This document shows positions 25,735 through 38,308 of a stretch of 64,000 bases of DNA, one piece after another; position 1 is the stretch's first letter, and each line of letters starts with the position of its first letter. Location of the stretch: NCBI RefSeq assembly GCF_020921035.1, contig NC_063151.1, positions 2,790,001-2,854,000 on the forward strand. The letters are read 5' to 3'. The notes beneath the pieces are model-generated. The model was not told the DNA's origin and did not search any database. It worked only from the letters and a program-made list of their open reading frames with translations. Made by a program: the position numbers and the translations under genes. The DNA is from Rhodamnia argentea (Eukaryota > Streptophyta > Magnoliopsida > Myrtales > Myrtaceae).

Positions 25735-26763
25735 TTGCAAGAACCTTGGAAACTATATTATATCGGCTATATAAGGACTCCCAATCTAGAAATGTTATCA
25801 CAGATTCCTCTCTTACTTAAATTCATTTGGTTTCTGGTTTCTTGCTGCTCAGAGCTGACGAACCCTTTCCTTTTAGTTTAAAAGCCTTTTGAGAAACGTA
25901 TAACCGAGAAAATTACAAGGAGAAAGCTTCTTTTCAACATTAGTTTCAGGGCTAGCCAACATCTCTTTGTAAATCCTCTCCGAGCAACACCCGATTTCTC
26001 GGCTTATGCATTTCATTTCGCAGGTTGTCAGATAAGGCAAGGAATCTTATTTTGTTTCATTTCTTGGATAACAGCAACAGATTCTCGCACTAAAATTAAG
26101 CAGTGTAAAGCTTCGTCATCTCCTCCTATAGCGAGTTTGCGACCAAAGTCGGATGATACAGGTTAACGGCAAAATGCCCCAACTTTTTCAGTTCGCCTAA
26201 ACTTCTAGATTCTACATAACCTTGAACAGCAGGGAAACTTGCACCGGTGAAGCAAAGTTCACTAATGTACGCAAAGTGTCTTCACTGTTTGTCTAACTCT
26301 GGGCATCCATATTCAAGGTAACTCTTACCATGATCATAGGCTGACATCAGAAAACCTCTTTGGCTTTCTAATCATGTAGAGATCCGTACATTGATCTCAT
26401 ATCTGGACAGATTAATATGATGCAAGAACTTCTTGATGGCATCACTACAAAACTGGGAAAATTTTGAAAGCCGAGGTATTGACCAGCTTGAGCATAGGTA
26501 CCTTATGAAACCAGCTAAGCACAATTCACATGCAGCTCCCAGGTTTAACCAAAACAAGATTCTCCCAGATCTGCTGAGATAGTAAGAAGAGGATTAGCCA
26601 TTACAACTGGCTGTGTAGAAAGAGATCATTGGCGATGCCTGCAGCACAATATAACGACTTTTGAAGTAAGCCGAACCATAGAAGCATCATGATTGCTACT
26701 CAATTGCAAGATGTGATGAAATTTAAGACAGGCGCGTGATAGAATTCAAGTACAAATTCAAGT
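25735..26763. repeat. degenerate copy of the PUP-locus flanking unit (unit 1)
   Basis: Bases from about 25735 (CAAGAACCTTGGAAACT, then AGAACCCTTTCC-like and AGCCTTTTGAGA) match 32862-33100 and 55670-55920. A block from about 26095 (GTGTAAAGCTTCGTCATCTC) matches 30885 and 53750. This shows that the duplicated PUP environment begins here. No reading frame is conserved among the copies. Confidence 0.65.
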
Positions 26764-26771
26764 GTAATGAA

Positions 26772-27409
26772 TAGGGGTGAGCATGGTTCTAGGGTAGAAC
26801 CGAGAACCTGGAACCGGAACCCGTAGAATCCGCTCCGGTTCTAGGTTCCAAGGTATGCGGGGTAGGTTCCAGGTTCCAAAAATTGAGGAACCTGTTCCAA
26901 TAGATAGGTTCCAGGTTCCACTACCTAGAACCTAGAACCCGAAACCCGTACCCTAAATTCTAAAATAATTTTTTATATTTTTCTCGGTATATATTTTTGC
27001 ACGATGATACAATGTTCTATGGCATCCGATGATGAGTGTATAATTTGGAGCCAAACAATTTTTTAGGTTTCGGGTTCCAAAAAATGATAAACGTGTTCTA
27101 ATAGATTGGTTTCGGGTTCTAAATGTAACCTGTACAGAGCCTAAAATCACTTACATCTACTTTCTCTTAAATGTTGTAGCATTCACTCTCATTTTGCTTA
27201 ACTAAAAATGAAAAAATAAAAGAAAATAAAAAAAATTGATAGGTTATCGGGTCACCTGGAACCGACCCTAGAACCCGTGACGGGGTAGGTTCTAGGTTCC
27301 AAGGTATGACAGGTAGGTTCCAGGTTCCAAAAAATGAGGAACTTGTTCCGACGGGTAGGTTCCAGGTTCCAGGTGGAATCAGTAAGGAACCCGAAACCGC
27401 TCACCCCTA
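26772..27409. mobile_element. non-autonomous hAT element with perfect 8-bp target duplication
   Basis: Both ends read TAGGGGTGAGC inward. The flanks are GTAATGAA at 26764-26771 and again at 27410-27417, a perfect eight-base duplication that marks the hAT superfamily. The 638-base interior has no transposase; it is full of short GGTTCC/GGAACC motifs near both ends, the usual place for hAT transposase binding repeats. The large hAT at 58438-61291 has the same GGAACC-rich subterminal style. Confidence 0.9.
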
Positions 27410-27417
27410 GTAATGAA

Positions 27418-28666
27418 TAATTTCCCTTGCCGCTGTGAGAGAGAGGTAAAGTTTAAGTTTGTGGCACGGGATGCTATAGTTCGGTGTTCTCATCCGTACG
27501 CGGTTTCAATGGTCGGTTTAGAGCTGTCAACATTAAGACGAAAGTAGGTATGGCACAAGGTAAAACTGCTGCTTTTATTAAGCAGATCGCATCATTAGGA
27601 TCATTAAATAACCATAGAGCAGCTACTAATTTATGAATTTCTTGTAGGACGACCAAAATTTGTGAAATTTTTTGTGTCCTATTCTGTTGTTGGAGCACTT
27701 AGTACTTTGCATTTTCTTTCTTGGTAGTTTGGTTTGGTGGACAAAGTGAACTTCTCTACATGAAAGTAAAGATATATCAGAGAACAAGTTAGATATATCT
27801 CAAAAAGTGATCTTTGACTTCTTTGTCACGACCCTGTAATTTGTTCTCCCTAACTTTTGTGGTCGATTAACAGGGCCAGAAAAGCTGGAAGTACGGTACT
27901 TTTCCTAATAGCAAGTCACCAGCAATGTGTATGTGCCTGTCTTACATTGCATTTTCTGATTGATTATGTGAACTTATTTGTTGATCAGCTACTTCTTCAA
28001 TCGGTCTGTTAATTCCATGTCATTGTCTCAATTAGCACGGTCGTATCAGATGCGAAAAGATTCTCTTCGGTCAATTCAGGGGAGAAACATAAACAAGAGG
28101 GTGAACGAACGGAAAAGCAAAGAGGTTTATTCCGAAACTCCATGGGTTGTCACTGTCCCTCTGTCTTGCTCATCACTAGATTGTTGGTTTCCTGCCCCCA
28201 AGCAGAGTCTCTATGCAGTGCAGCTCCAAATTTTGGTGTTGGATGAATTAGACAATCAAACAGACCACATTACATTGCAGCATGCATATAACAAGCAACA
28301 CAAATCCTCAATTATGATTAACAATCCTGTTTTTCATTCTCTTTAACTCGCCCTTTCTCTTGAATGGATTTTTTCTTCTTTTCCCTCAACGTTGTTACAA
28401 ATTCAACTGTCTAGGATGGCAAATGAGGACTGGACAAATTATCTGAAAATGCAGATGACTAATGGCAGCGCTGTGGGACAGTATAAAATTGCAGGCCGGC
28501 AGTAATCACCTCATAAAAATTGTAGAAGGCCCCTCTTGTAACTTCCTTATGAACACTCTCAGGGCCAGAACTATGACAGACCACAACAGCAGGCTATGTT
28601 TGAACCATGTCTTTCATTTTTTGCCTTCGGGGAAGGCCTTGTTAATGTATTTTGGTCTCTGGAGGT
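27418..28666. repeat. PUP1 downstream flank (duplicated unit)
   Basis: Non-coding DNA that recurs, with changes, downstream of PUP2 (about 31480-33900), PUP3 (about 39240-40350) and PUP4 (about 54340-56930). Shared words include GTTCCATGTCAT, AAACATAAACAAGAGGG and TGCAATTGCAGG. It contains the PUP1 3'UTR. Confidence 0.6.
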
Positions 28667-30114
28667 CTAATCTGCCACTGCCGCCTCCGCTGCTGCTGCT
28701 GCCGCAGCTGCTTCTTTTTCCTTCTTGGCAAGTTTCAATTCCCCGCAGAAGTATGAAACAAAGCCCCAGAGCGAGAGGGCAAGGGACACGCCTTTCTCCG
28801 CCTTGAACTTCTCGTGGAAGCATATGACGGCTAGGATCTCAGTGACCGGGAGAAGAAGGGCGATCATGATTCCTGAGAATAGAGAGGAGGCATAAAAGAT
28901 GATTCCTATGGCTCCTAAGAAAAAAAATTGCCAGAGGATCGCGGTCCACACGAGCACCACGTAGAATCGGGCTTCTCCGAGCTTGTAGCTCCTTGCTTCT
29001 CTAGGAATCGCCTGCGTAAACATGAAGTCTGTGATTAGGATCATAGTTTTATGTTATCCCGTTTCAGCGGTTTCTTAGTTGTGGAACTTCCACCGAGTGA
29101 GACTAAAGCATTGTCATCATGTTAACATCCACATATCATCCACTCCAGCAGATTCAAAAGATAATTTTGCAGGAGGGTTTTATTAGATCAATCAAATATA
29201 TTTTTCGCAAAACAAAGGGGACTTAAAGAAAAGATTTTGGTTCAAGTCGTCCGATTTCTTAAGATAATATGGTCGAGAGAGAAGATACTCTTATGAATAT
29301 TGGTCATGGATCACATGCAATGCAGCCATGGTGGATTTACCATGACCAATGATCGTAATAAACCTAAGAGGACGGATCGAGGTTGAGAGAGAGAGAGAGA
29401 GAGAACCTGGAAGTCCTTGTTGATCAGCATGCCGATGGTGCAGAAAGCTGTGGCGAAGAAGCACATCACCAACTGAATCTCCAACACCAGCGAGTATGTG
29501 ACAGCCGGCTTGGCCTTCTTGTACGTCAGCTCCACCAGCGGCAGTACGAACCCGTAGAGCGCCGCCGCCCCGAGCGTCATGAAGAAACCCGCATAGTACG
29601 CCCCGTCCAACTCCCCCGCCGGCCGGTCACTGCTCGTGTGCATCGCCAGAATCCCTGCCCCCATTGTCAGCAGGAATATCGAGTTGATCGTATACGACGT
29701 GAACTGCTGCCTCACCAGGAGGAACGCGAACCCGGCTGTGAAGGCCAGCTGCGTGGCGATGAGCAGGGCCGACGTGGAGACGGGGAGCCGTGCCACGCCG
29801 TACGCGTAGAGGTAGTCGTCGAGGCCTGTGAGAACCCCTATGACAGCTGAGGCGACGAAGAGGAAAGGGTCCATGAGGACGAGGCGGGCGGAGGGGCCCT
29901 CAGCGAAGCGGCGGCGGAAGTAGGCTACCACGAGGGGGACAAAGATGATGGGCCAGCCGCCCGTCTCGAGAAAGCTGGAGAGCCAGACGCGGGCGCCACC
30001 GTGGAGGAAGTAGAGGCGCATGAGGAGCGGGCCGCCGCACGTGCCGAGGGCGAGCATGGCGCAGTTGAGTGAGAGGAGGAGGCGCTTTAGGGTTTTGCCC
30101 TGGGGACCTTCCAT
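28667..30114 (-). CDS. purine permease, copy 1 (PUP1/PUP3-like)
   Basis: Exon 1 is 29407-30114 and exon 2 is 28667-29011; the CAG|GT donor and GCAG acceptor join in phase 0, giving 350 residues. Typical PUP motifs are [15 protein letters not shown] near the start, [25 protein letters not shown], and [12 protein letters not shown] before the splice, then [18 protein letters not shown] and [14 protein letters not shown] in exon 2. About ten membrane helices are expected. PUPs are plasma-membrane proton-coupled importers of adenine and related purines, including cytokinins. The start is the ATG at 30112-30114; the upstream ATG used in PUP3 is not present here. The C-terminus ends in an Ala/Glu-rich tail. 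A CT run directly follows the splice donor. Both exons are open. Confidence 0.93.
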
Positions 30115-30876
30115 GGTTTCCACAGCGACAAAGCTCTCCTATGGAATTTTTTCTAGTCAAGCTTGGACATTGGCGATCGATCGGACCACAAAGGAAAGTT
30201 CTGCGCATCAAAATCTTTCAAATCATGTAGTTCATTTACATATCTTCTCGATTTTAATTTAAAAGAATCTCGTAAGAGAAGTTGTGTTTTTTTGTTTGAA
30301 AGTGAGAGAAGTTGTTAAGTCAGCTTTATTTTGACATAATCAAGAGCAAATTAACTCGACATTATAGGATAACTACCAAAATTTTTTTCCTAAGGCTGGG
30401 ATCCTATAAGATAAGACATGAAATTTACAGATTTTGTTATATCCTATCTGTTGTCTTTTTGAATCGCAGTAATTAAGTCGTATAATTTTAATATCCTACC
30501 TAGCTCTTTATTCTGTATGCACAACATACAAAGAAATCACAAATACACAATTGGGGATAAACTCCACCATGATTATTGTATTATCTAAATCTTACATTGC
30601 ATAAGAGCTTATTGTAGTATTCTAGAGTTACAAGTTCGACTATGACAAAAAATGTAAACAAGCCACAGCAAATGTCGAACTATTAAGAGAAAAAAAATAT
30701 TGTCATTCACTTTCACTATTCCGAAAAGGATAGTGCTTCAACTCTCTCGCGTGCTTTATTTATAAGTGCTCATTCTTTTCTCTATCTTTTTTTTTTATTT
30801 CTATTTGTTCCCTCATATCTTAATAAAATTTATTAAATAGTAAGCTATACTAATATACACGAAATATAAACACTAA

Positions 30877-33800
30877 GCGGTGTAAAGCTTCGTCATCTCA
30901 TCATGGTAGCGAGTTTCCGACCGAAGTCGGATGATACATACAAGTTAACCATAGAAGACCCCAATTTTTGTAGCTCGCCTCACTTCTAGATTCTACATAA
31001 CGAAGAAGAGCTAGGAAGTTGTGATCTTAGGGTGACACCGGAAAAGCTCTTTGGCTTTCTGTCCATGTTAAGCTCGCTACATTGATTTTACTGATTTTGG
31101 ACACATGGTGCATGAACCGCTTGATAACATCGTTATCAAAACCGGGAAATCTCGAAAGCCGAGGTCTTCACGGGGCTTGAGAGCAGGTGCCTTACGAAAG
31201 GAGCTATGGACAATTCCCATGCAGCTCTTAGGTTTAGGCGAGACAAGAGGCTCCCGGATTTGCTGAGTTAGTATGGAGAGGACTAGCCGTCGCGACTAGC
31301 CGTGTAGAAACAGCTCATTTGCAATGCTTGCCGCGCGCTCTAACGGCTTTTGACATAAACCGAACCATAGAAGCGGCATGCTTGCTACTTGATCTCAAGA
31401 CATGCCGGAACTGAAAAACGTTTTAAGAGCTTGATAGAATTCGAGTGCAAATTCAAGTGTAGTGCATGCTTTGCCCTAGCGGCTGTGAGGGAGAAAGGTA
31501 AATTTTGAAGTTTGTCACATGTAATGCTGAAGAGTTCAGTGTTCTCATTTTTGAGTGGCTTCACCGGTCAGTGTAGAGCCATCGGCACTAAGACAAAAGT
31601 AGATATGACGGAAGGAAAAGCTGCAGCTCATATTAAGGGATCATCATATGACCATAGGCAGCCACTGACGACGAATTTCTTGGGAAAAAAAAATGGGTCC
31701 ATTCTGTGACTCCTTAAGGTGGAGCTTTTAACTTTCTTTAGCAAAAACGTGCAGAGATGCCTCTGAATTACAATCGTTCATATATGACCAACGCTCATTT
31801 GGTCATATATCGAAAACATACGGATGTGTGCTCTTGAGAATGAATTCAAGAGAACGCGTAAATGCGACGATTTGAACCCGGATCTCGAATATGATCGGAT
31901 TAGTAAACTTATCATAGCTTGTCGTGTAGCGTAAAGATGTCTGAGTTCGTCGTGAAATCATCCTTATCCCGAGCTAAAATTATCAACGGAACAAGATTGC
32001 TATATCTTACCTAGAAAGAGGGAGACAAAAGCACTGGAAATCTCAAAATTTGTACTGAATCGTTTAGTTTCAATCAAAATGTTTTAGCTTGACGAGTGAG
32101 AACTTTAATAACTTATTTTCTACTGCTTTCTCTTTTCCATGGGGCTATTTAACATTAGTAGAGGCTGCATATATACTTGTTGATGCTTGCTCGTGCAACA
32201 TGGATGCATTTTGTGGATCAAGATTGACAGGATAATTACGTTAATTTTTACAATTTTTCTTATATACGGAGGAAATTTGATATCGATGTGATGCACGATG
32301 AAAACGCATAGAAAATAGGATCATTTCCAGTTAGATGGTCTTTCACATTGAATGATTACTAGAGAACGCGACGACTCTGCCTTTGGCTTATGAAACCGAT
32401 TTACAAAATGAGCTAATAATTCAAAGCCTTTCGCCTCTGACTTATTCGTCCCAGTCACATGTCGTGCACACATATCTAGGGGAACGTTAAATTCGCCATG
32501 GACCACAGGACACGTTGCATGCGTGAATCGAAACCCCCGCTGCTTCCCGACAACATGACGCAGTTTTAAGGTACGAAAAGGTTGGTTCATGAATCGACAC
32601 ACCAAACAAAAAGTGGATGTGATTGCACGCTTAGCCCTTGATGTCCTTCCACTTCACGGTATGATAAGAGAAACGATTAGGTGGGCCGGCTGCTCCAAGG
32701 GCCGGCCTATTAGCTCCACGTGGCGTCCATGGGTCCCACTTTTGAGCCCTGTACACGTATGACAAAGGTTGGATCTGCCTCCTGGTCCTGGAATCTACAG
32801 TGCCAGTGCGCACGACGGCACAAGCAATGACTCAGTTCTCTCTTCGCTTGCCTCCCGAATGGTGTTTCCAAGAACCTTGGAAACTCTACGGTGTCTGCTA
32901 CAGTTGGGACTCCCGGTCTATAAATGTTGTCACAGATTCCATTCCTGCCCAGTTCGTTCGGTTTCTTTTTCTTGCTTCTTCAGAGATGAAGAACCCTTTC
33001 CCTGTAGTTTAATAGCCTTTTGAGAGACATATAAAACCGAGGAAATTACAAGACGAAAGCTTCTTCGCAACATTAGTCACAGGGCTAGCCAAAATCTCTT
33101 TGTGACGACACTTGAAACAAGAGCTGGGTATAAATTCCATCACAAATTTAAGTGTAATGAATATCTGCCCTTGCTGTGGAACTTTTTGTGTTCTCTTCAG
33201 TTTGAATTTTGTATTTTCTTTCTTGATAGTTTGGTTTGGTGGACAAAGTGCAGGCCTCTACGTGAAAGTGAAGGTAGTTCATAGAACTAGTTTGGTTTAT
33301 CTGAAAAAATTGATCTGTCTTCTTTGTCACCATCCTGCAAGATGATCTCCCTGCCCTTAATCGGTGTATGACAGGGACAGAAACCTTGAACTACAGTTAA
33401 TTTTTCTGATAGAAAGTCGCCAGCAATGCGTCTTACCTTGGATATTCTGATTGATTGTGTGAACTCATTTTTTGATCAGCTGCTTCAATCAATCTGGCGG
33501 TTCCATGTCATCGTCTCAATGAGCACCACTGTATTAGATGTGATGAGATTCTCTTAGGTAAATTCAGGCCATCCAGCTTCAATGAAAAGCGAGAAAGTAA
33601 ACAAGAGGGCGAACAGACGAAAAGGTAAAGAGAGTACATTGCAAAACTCCTAATCAAAACAGTCTCTCTGGAGTGCAGATCCAAATTTTGTGTTGAATGT
33701 ATTGGACAATCAAATAAAATATATGCAGCAACACAACTTCTCAATTACAATTTGGCAATTTGCAATCGTGTTTTTTTTGGTAAACTCGCTCTTTTTCTTG

Positions 33801-34007
33801 AATGGCCTTTTGGGAGACAAGTATGCAATTGCAGGATGACAATGATCACCTCCCAAATAATGTAGAAGACCATCTTGCTACTTCCACACGAACACTCTCG
33901 GGGCCAGAATTAGGACAGACCTCAAAAGTAGGCTAAGCATAAGCAACGTCTTTTCTTTTTTCCACTTCAGGGATGGCCTTGTTGATGAATTTCTGGTCTC
34001 TGGAAAT
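30877..34007. other. PUP2 downstream region, no recognisable gene
   Basis: It holds two repeated, unrecognised blocks: 30880-31300 (copies at 26095-26560 and 53750-54170) and 32780-33030 (copies at 25735-25860 and 55640-55830). The second has a TATA-like TCTATAAATG. In block B the first has a 60-codon frame starting MVASFRPKSDD, but that frame is lost in the other copies. I recognise no family. Confidence 0.5.
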
Positions 34008-35486
34008 CTAATCTTCTTCTTCTGCTGCTGCTGCTGCATTTTCTTTTTCTTTCTTGCCAAGTTTGAATTCGCCGTAGAAGTATGAAGCGAAGGCCCAGAG
34101 AGAGAGGGCGAGGGACACGCCTTTCCCTGCCTGGAACTTCTCCTGGTAGATTATGATGGCTAGGATCTCGGTGACCGGGAGAAGAAGGGCGATCACGATT
34201 CCAGTGAATAGAGAGGAGGCACAAAAGATCATTCCTATGGCTCCTAAGAAAAAGAATTGCCAGACAATGGCGTTCCACACGAGCACCACGTAGTATCCGG
34301 CTTCTCCGAGCTCGTAGTTCCTCGCTTCTGTAGGAATCGCCTGCATTAACACGATTCCGGAGAAACCTTATGTCATTCTGATCATAGCTTTTTCTTTTCT
34401 CCTTTCACTTTCAGAAGTCTATTAACTATAGAACTTCAATCGAATGAGACTAAAGTATTGTCGTTGTCTTACCATCCAAACATCATCCGCTCCAGCAGAT
34501 TCAAAAGATAATTGTGGGATAGTTCTATCAGAGCAATCAACCATAACTACCCATCTCGGTAGGAGACTGGAAAAAACCAAGATTAAGAAAATTTTTTGGT
34601 TTGAGTAATTCGATTTCTAATATAATATGGTACAGAGAGAAGATATCAAGGCCATTCCAATTTGTGGGTACCACAAGAAATCAACTTTACACGACCAATA
34701 ATTGTGATGAAACCTAACCCATGGGGATGGGTCCAGGTCGAGAGAGAGAACCTGGAATTCCTTGTCGACCAGCATGCCCACGGTGCAGAAAGCGGTGGCG
34801 AAGAAGCACATCACCAGCTGAATCTCCAGGACCAGCGAGTACGTTACCGCCTGCTTGGCCTTCTTGTACGTCAGCTCCACCAGCGGCAGCACGAACCCGT
34901 ACAGCGCCGCCGCCCCGAGCGTCATGAAGAACCCCGCGTAGTACTCCCCGTCCGACTCCCCCGCCGGCCGGTCGCTGCTCGTGTTCATCGCCAGCACCCC
35001 TGCCCCGATCGTCAGCAGGTATATCGAGTTGATCGAGTAGGGCGTGAACTGCTGCCTCACCAGGAGGAACGCGAACAAGGCGGTGAAGGCCAGCTGCGTG
35101 GCGATGAGCAGGGCCGACGTGGAGGCGGGGAGCCGCGCCACGCCGTACGCGTACAGGTAGTCGTCGAGGCCGGTGAGGACCCCGACGACAGCGGAGGCGG
35201 CGAAGAGGAAGGGGTCCATGAGGACGAGGCGGGCGGAGGGGCCCTGGGCGGAGCGGCGGCGGGAGTAGGCCGCGGCGAGGGGGAGGAAGATGATGGGCCA
35301 GCCGCCGGTCTCGAGGGCGCTGGAGAGCCAGACGAGGGAGCCGCCGCGGAGGAAGTAGAGGCGCATGAGGAGTGGGCCGCCGCACGTGCCGAGGGAGAGC
35401 ATGGCGCAGTTGAGGGCGAGGAGGAGGAGGGGGAGGCGCTTTGGGGCTTTGGCCTGGGGGGGTTCCGTGGCATCCCCCATGGCCAT
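34008..35486 (-). CDS. purine permease, copy 2
   Basis: Exon 1 is 34752-35486 and exon 2 is 34008-34340, joined in phase 0, giving 355 residues. It has the same PUP motifs as copy 1 ([52 protein letters not shown]). I chose the ATG at 35486 ([10 protein letters not shown]); an in-frame ATG at 35480 or 35528 could also serve, and 35528 would add a Ser/Glu-rich stretch from a GAGAGC repeat. Exon 1 is very GC-rich at third positions, much more than exon 2 or the flanks, which creates long false frames on the opposite strand. It is the closest paralogue of the broken copy 4. Confidence 0.92.
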
Positions 35487-36450
35487 GACCAAGCTCAAGC
35501 TCTCGCTCTCGCTCTCGATCTCCCTCATCCCTCGGGATCGTTCAAATCCTCCACAAAGAGAGCGTCGGCAATTTGTCTCCAATCAATAGTTCAAAAAGTT
35601 TGGTGAATAAATCGTCGAAACTATTCATGATTATTTTCACTTTGCATCCTGAAAAAATCTGAAAGTCAAAGCTTTCGAATCATTTTAATTTATCGACATT
35701 TATTTTAAATTAAGTAGACAAAACGTCCTCGAATTGTTAATTGGAGCATCCATGTAACATGGTCATTTCCCATGTGCCTGAAACTGATTTTAATTAGGAG
35801 AATTCAGATGGTTGCTTTTATTATGATTTTTTTTTTTGGGGTGTGCATGTAAAAACAAGGGAATAAGGTTCCTGGAGATGCGGCGGATCAAACCAAATGC
35901 CCCAGAGAAATGTTGGAGAAAGGGAAGTTATGCTTCGGGTTAGGGGGGAACATTTGGATTTATTGGCGAGCTAGAAAGACAGAGAGTCGCGCCGGGTCCA
36001 TCCTTTGATTCCTGGAAGTGGAGCTTTGACTTTCTTCAGCCAACAACCTACGGAGAAGTCTCTGTTTTCATTAAGCCGCACCGGAAGCGGAAAGTGTGGT
36101 AGGCTCCGTTTCCTTCGCAGAGTATAATACTTCAAAAGAAGTTTTTCTAAAGATGGCCTCTTGAAGTAAATTAGACAAAAATTTCGTGCCTTCATTTTGA
36201 TGAACAATACATGCGATCCTCTTTTTAGGAGAATGTCTTTCGAATTTTTCATTTTTTTTTACTTCATTTTTTTTGGAGGGGAGTCGAAGAGTTTCCCTTT
36301 TTTCAACCGAACAAACCTTTTCTCTTGAACACGGTGATATTCGTGCCGAAGAATTTCTCATTCACCATATTAGGAAAAATTATCCAAAAAATCCTAAACC
36401 TATTGTATTTTTACCAAATTAGTCCTAAAACTTTTAGGCTTACCAATTTA
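35487..36450. other. PUP2 upstream region
   Basis: Promoter-side DNA of PUP2, shared with block B (61300-61781 plus 63393-63930). It has a CTCGCT repeat in the leader and T runs near 35827 and 36255. No gene is visible. Confidence 0.55.
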
Positions 36451-37086
36451 GGGCGCGCATGGTAACACTTCGGAAAATCCATTTCTCTGTTAGAAACCCA
36501 TCCGGCAAAGAAATATGTTTGATAAAAATCTGATTGAAGTAGAAATCCGTTTGGTAAAAAAATTGACTTATGATAGGATTTTTCATTTATGGCAAGATTT
36601 TTCACTTCTGATAGGATTTTTGGCCAATTTTGAGAAGTAAAAAATTTTAACTTCTCGGCTCCAGAATGACTTCTTGCACCACACCCGCCTCTGTCAACCA
36701 TCGTTGCTGTAATTGCCGGCCGCCAACCACCGCGACTACGGCCGTCGCCTCCGCCAACCACTATTGCCGTGATCGCCGACCGCCGACCACGGTAGCCTCC
36801 GCCGATCGCCGCCTCCGACCACCGCCAACCCCCACCAGCCGCCGCCGCCGCCGCCAACCATCGCCGTGGCCGCTAACCACCGCCACCATCGACCATCGCC
36901 GTCGAAGATTTTGTTAATAATGTTTCAAAAGTAGAAATTTTCAACCGTTATTAAACGAATTTTTCTGATCAGAAGTCAATCTGGAGCAGAAGTAGAAAAA
37001 TCAACTTCTACTTTTGAGGAGAAGTAGAGAAATCAACTTTTGATCATAAGTTGATTTTTCATGGAGAAGTGTTTTCATGCACACCC
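36451..37086. mobile_element. PIF/Harbinger-like non-autonomous element, copy 2
   Basis: The ends are GGGCGCGCATGGTAACACTT and the complement of AAGTGTTTTCATGCACACCC. TTA flanks it on both sides (36448-36450 and 37087-37089). Block B, around 63930-63950, has the same flanking sequence without the element and with a single TTA, a natural empty site. The core (about 36675-36905) is rich in GCC/CAC triplets. It is the reverse of copy 1 at 364-934 and has no transposase. Confidence 0.88.
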
Positions 37087-37470
37087 TTAGTCTTGAACAT
37101 TTTCACTTTTTGTCAATTGAATTCATCTAATCAATTTTGGGTTGAAATCACTAAAATGAATGCCAACCGTCTTACGTGGCATGGTCGACGCTGATGCAAA
37201 TGATTTTTAATAATATATTAACATAGTTTCTAATTATTATTATCCCTTTGTTTTTTTATTTTTATTTTCTGGACTTTTTTTTCCCTCGGTGATTGGCGTG
37301 GGTCGCCGGTTGCTGGGCAAGGGTCACTCAACCTCGCTCAAATCTGAGGAAGGCCATCGCGGCCACATGTGAGGGTCATGGCCCTCGGCCAACCTTGCCT
37401 AGATCTAAGTGAGGCCAGCCTTGCCGGCTATGGGTGAGGTAGCCTTGCCTAGCTGAGTGAAGGCCCAAAC

Positions 37471-38308
37471 TAGGGGTGAGCAAAAAAATTGAGATCCACT
37501 CGGATCATACCGAACCGGCTCTTTTTTGGGTGATTTTCATTGGGTACTGGTCTAGTTCCTGGTTCCAATTTGATGGAATCGGCGACGACCCGTCCGGTTC
37601 TCGTTTTCAGGTGAGAACCGCTCATCCGGACCAATCGACCGAACCTATTTATATAATATATATGTGACAGGGGAAGCTTCATAACTGCACACTTTGATTT
37701 ATAACTGACTATTCTTTGCATTTTAGTGATATAATTGACTCATTCATTCACAACAAAAAGCAGCCGGAGTCTTCCATTTCCAGGAAGGGTCGGGGAAGGC
37801 TATGACCCTTGTAATACTGACTCTGTTTTGCTTTTTTGCTTGGCAGAAACAGAGGAAGGGAAGTACAGCAAGGGTCCTCCTTTTCCAAGGAGAAGTTGAG
37901 GGAGAGGAGACCCAACATTAATTCTTTTTTATTAACCTGAAAATCTATTATGGCTCACATAAACTGTATCCAATCCTAAGTTGTTTGTGAGAGTTTTTTT
38001 TTTTTGTGGTCGAATGTTGTTTGTGAGAGTTGACGGGTCCCTTTTTGTTGATAAAGTATTGATGTCGTTAATAATTCGGGTAAAATTTTTCAAGTAATGT
38101 AGTGATCATTACTCGATAGGAGTGATTTCACAGACCCATCCGGTGGTTCGGTTCTCGGGTGGGTTCATGAAACGAGTGAGTGATTCACGCTTCCTATTTT
38201 GCAGAACCGGTTCCAAGCGGGGTGGTCCTCGATTGTAAGATAGGTTCCCGGCGGGTGATCCTTGATTCTAAGATGGGAACCACTCATCCCGAAATCGATC
38301 ATCTCTAA
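37471..38308. mobile_element. probable non-autonomous hAT-like element
   Basis: The left end reads TAGGGGTGAGC, the same as the element at 26772; the right end read inward is TTAGAGATGATCG. Flanks GCCCAAAC (37463-37470) and ACCCAAAC (38309-38316) agree at seven of eight bases. GAACCGG and GGTTCT motifs cluster near both ends. The middle includes AT-rich DNA with two TTGTTTGTGAGAGT copies near 37980-38030, possibly a later insertion. Confidence 0.55.

Larger units (their letters stand above)
30227..37155. repeat. duplicated block A (contains PUP2)
   Basis: From 30227 (GTAGTTCATTTACATATCTT) this DNA matches block B from 53094 nearly base for base over long stretches, including the non-coding flank, PUP2/PUP4 and their upstream region. 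The match continues until B leaves the window at 64000, which corresponds to about 37155 here. Differences include a deletion near 33150 in A of roughly 150 bases that B retains, and one insertion specific to A (36451-37086). Confidence 0.85.

Noticed and set aside
30888..31080. Candidate new gene with open frame related to 53771-53953
   Set aside because: The frame is not kept in the paralogous copies, there is no splice support and no family match; listed only as a repeated block.
34662..35606. A 314-codon plus-strand frame and other long frames over PUP2 exon 1
   Set aside because: They lie antisense or out of frame to a well-supported purine permease exon, are rich in Arg/Gly/Glu/His without a family, and are explained by high GC content. 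The same applies to 57679-58789, 49276-50187 and 29383-29850.
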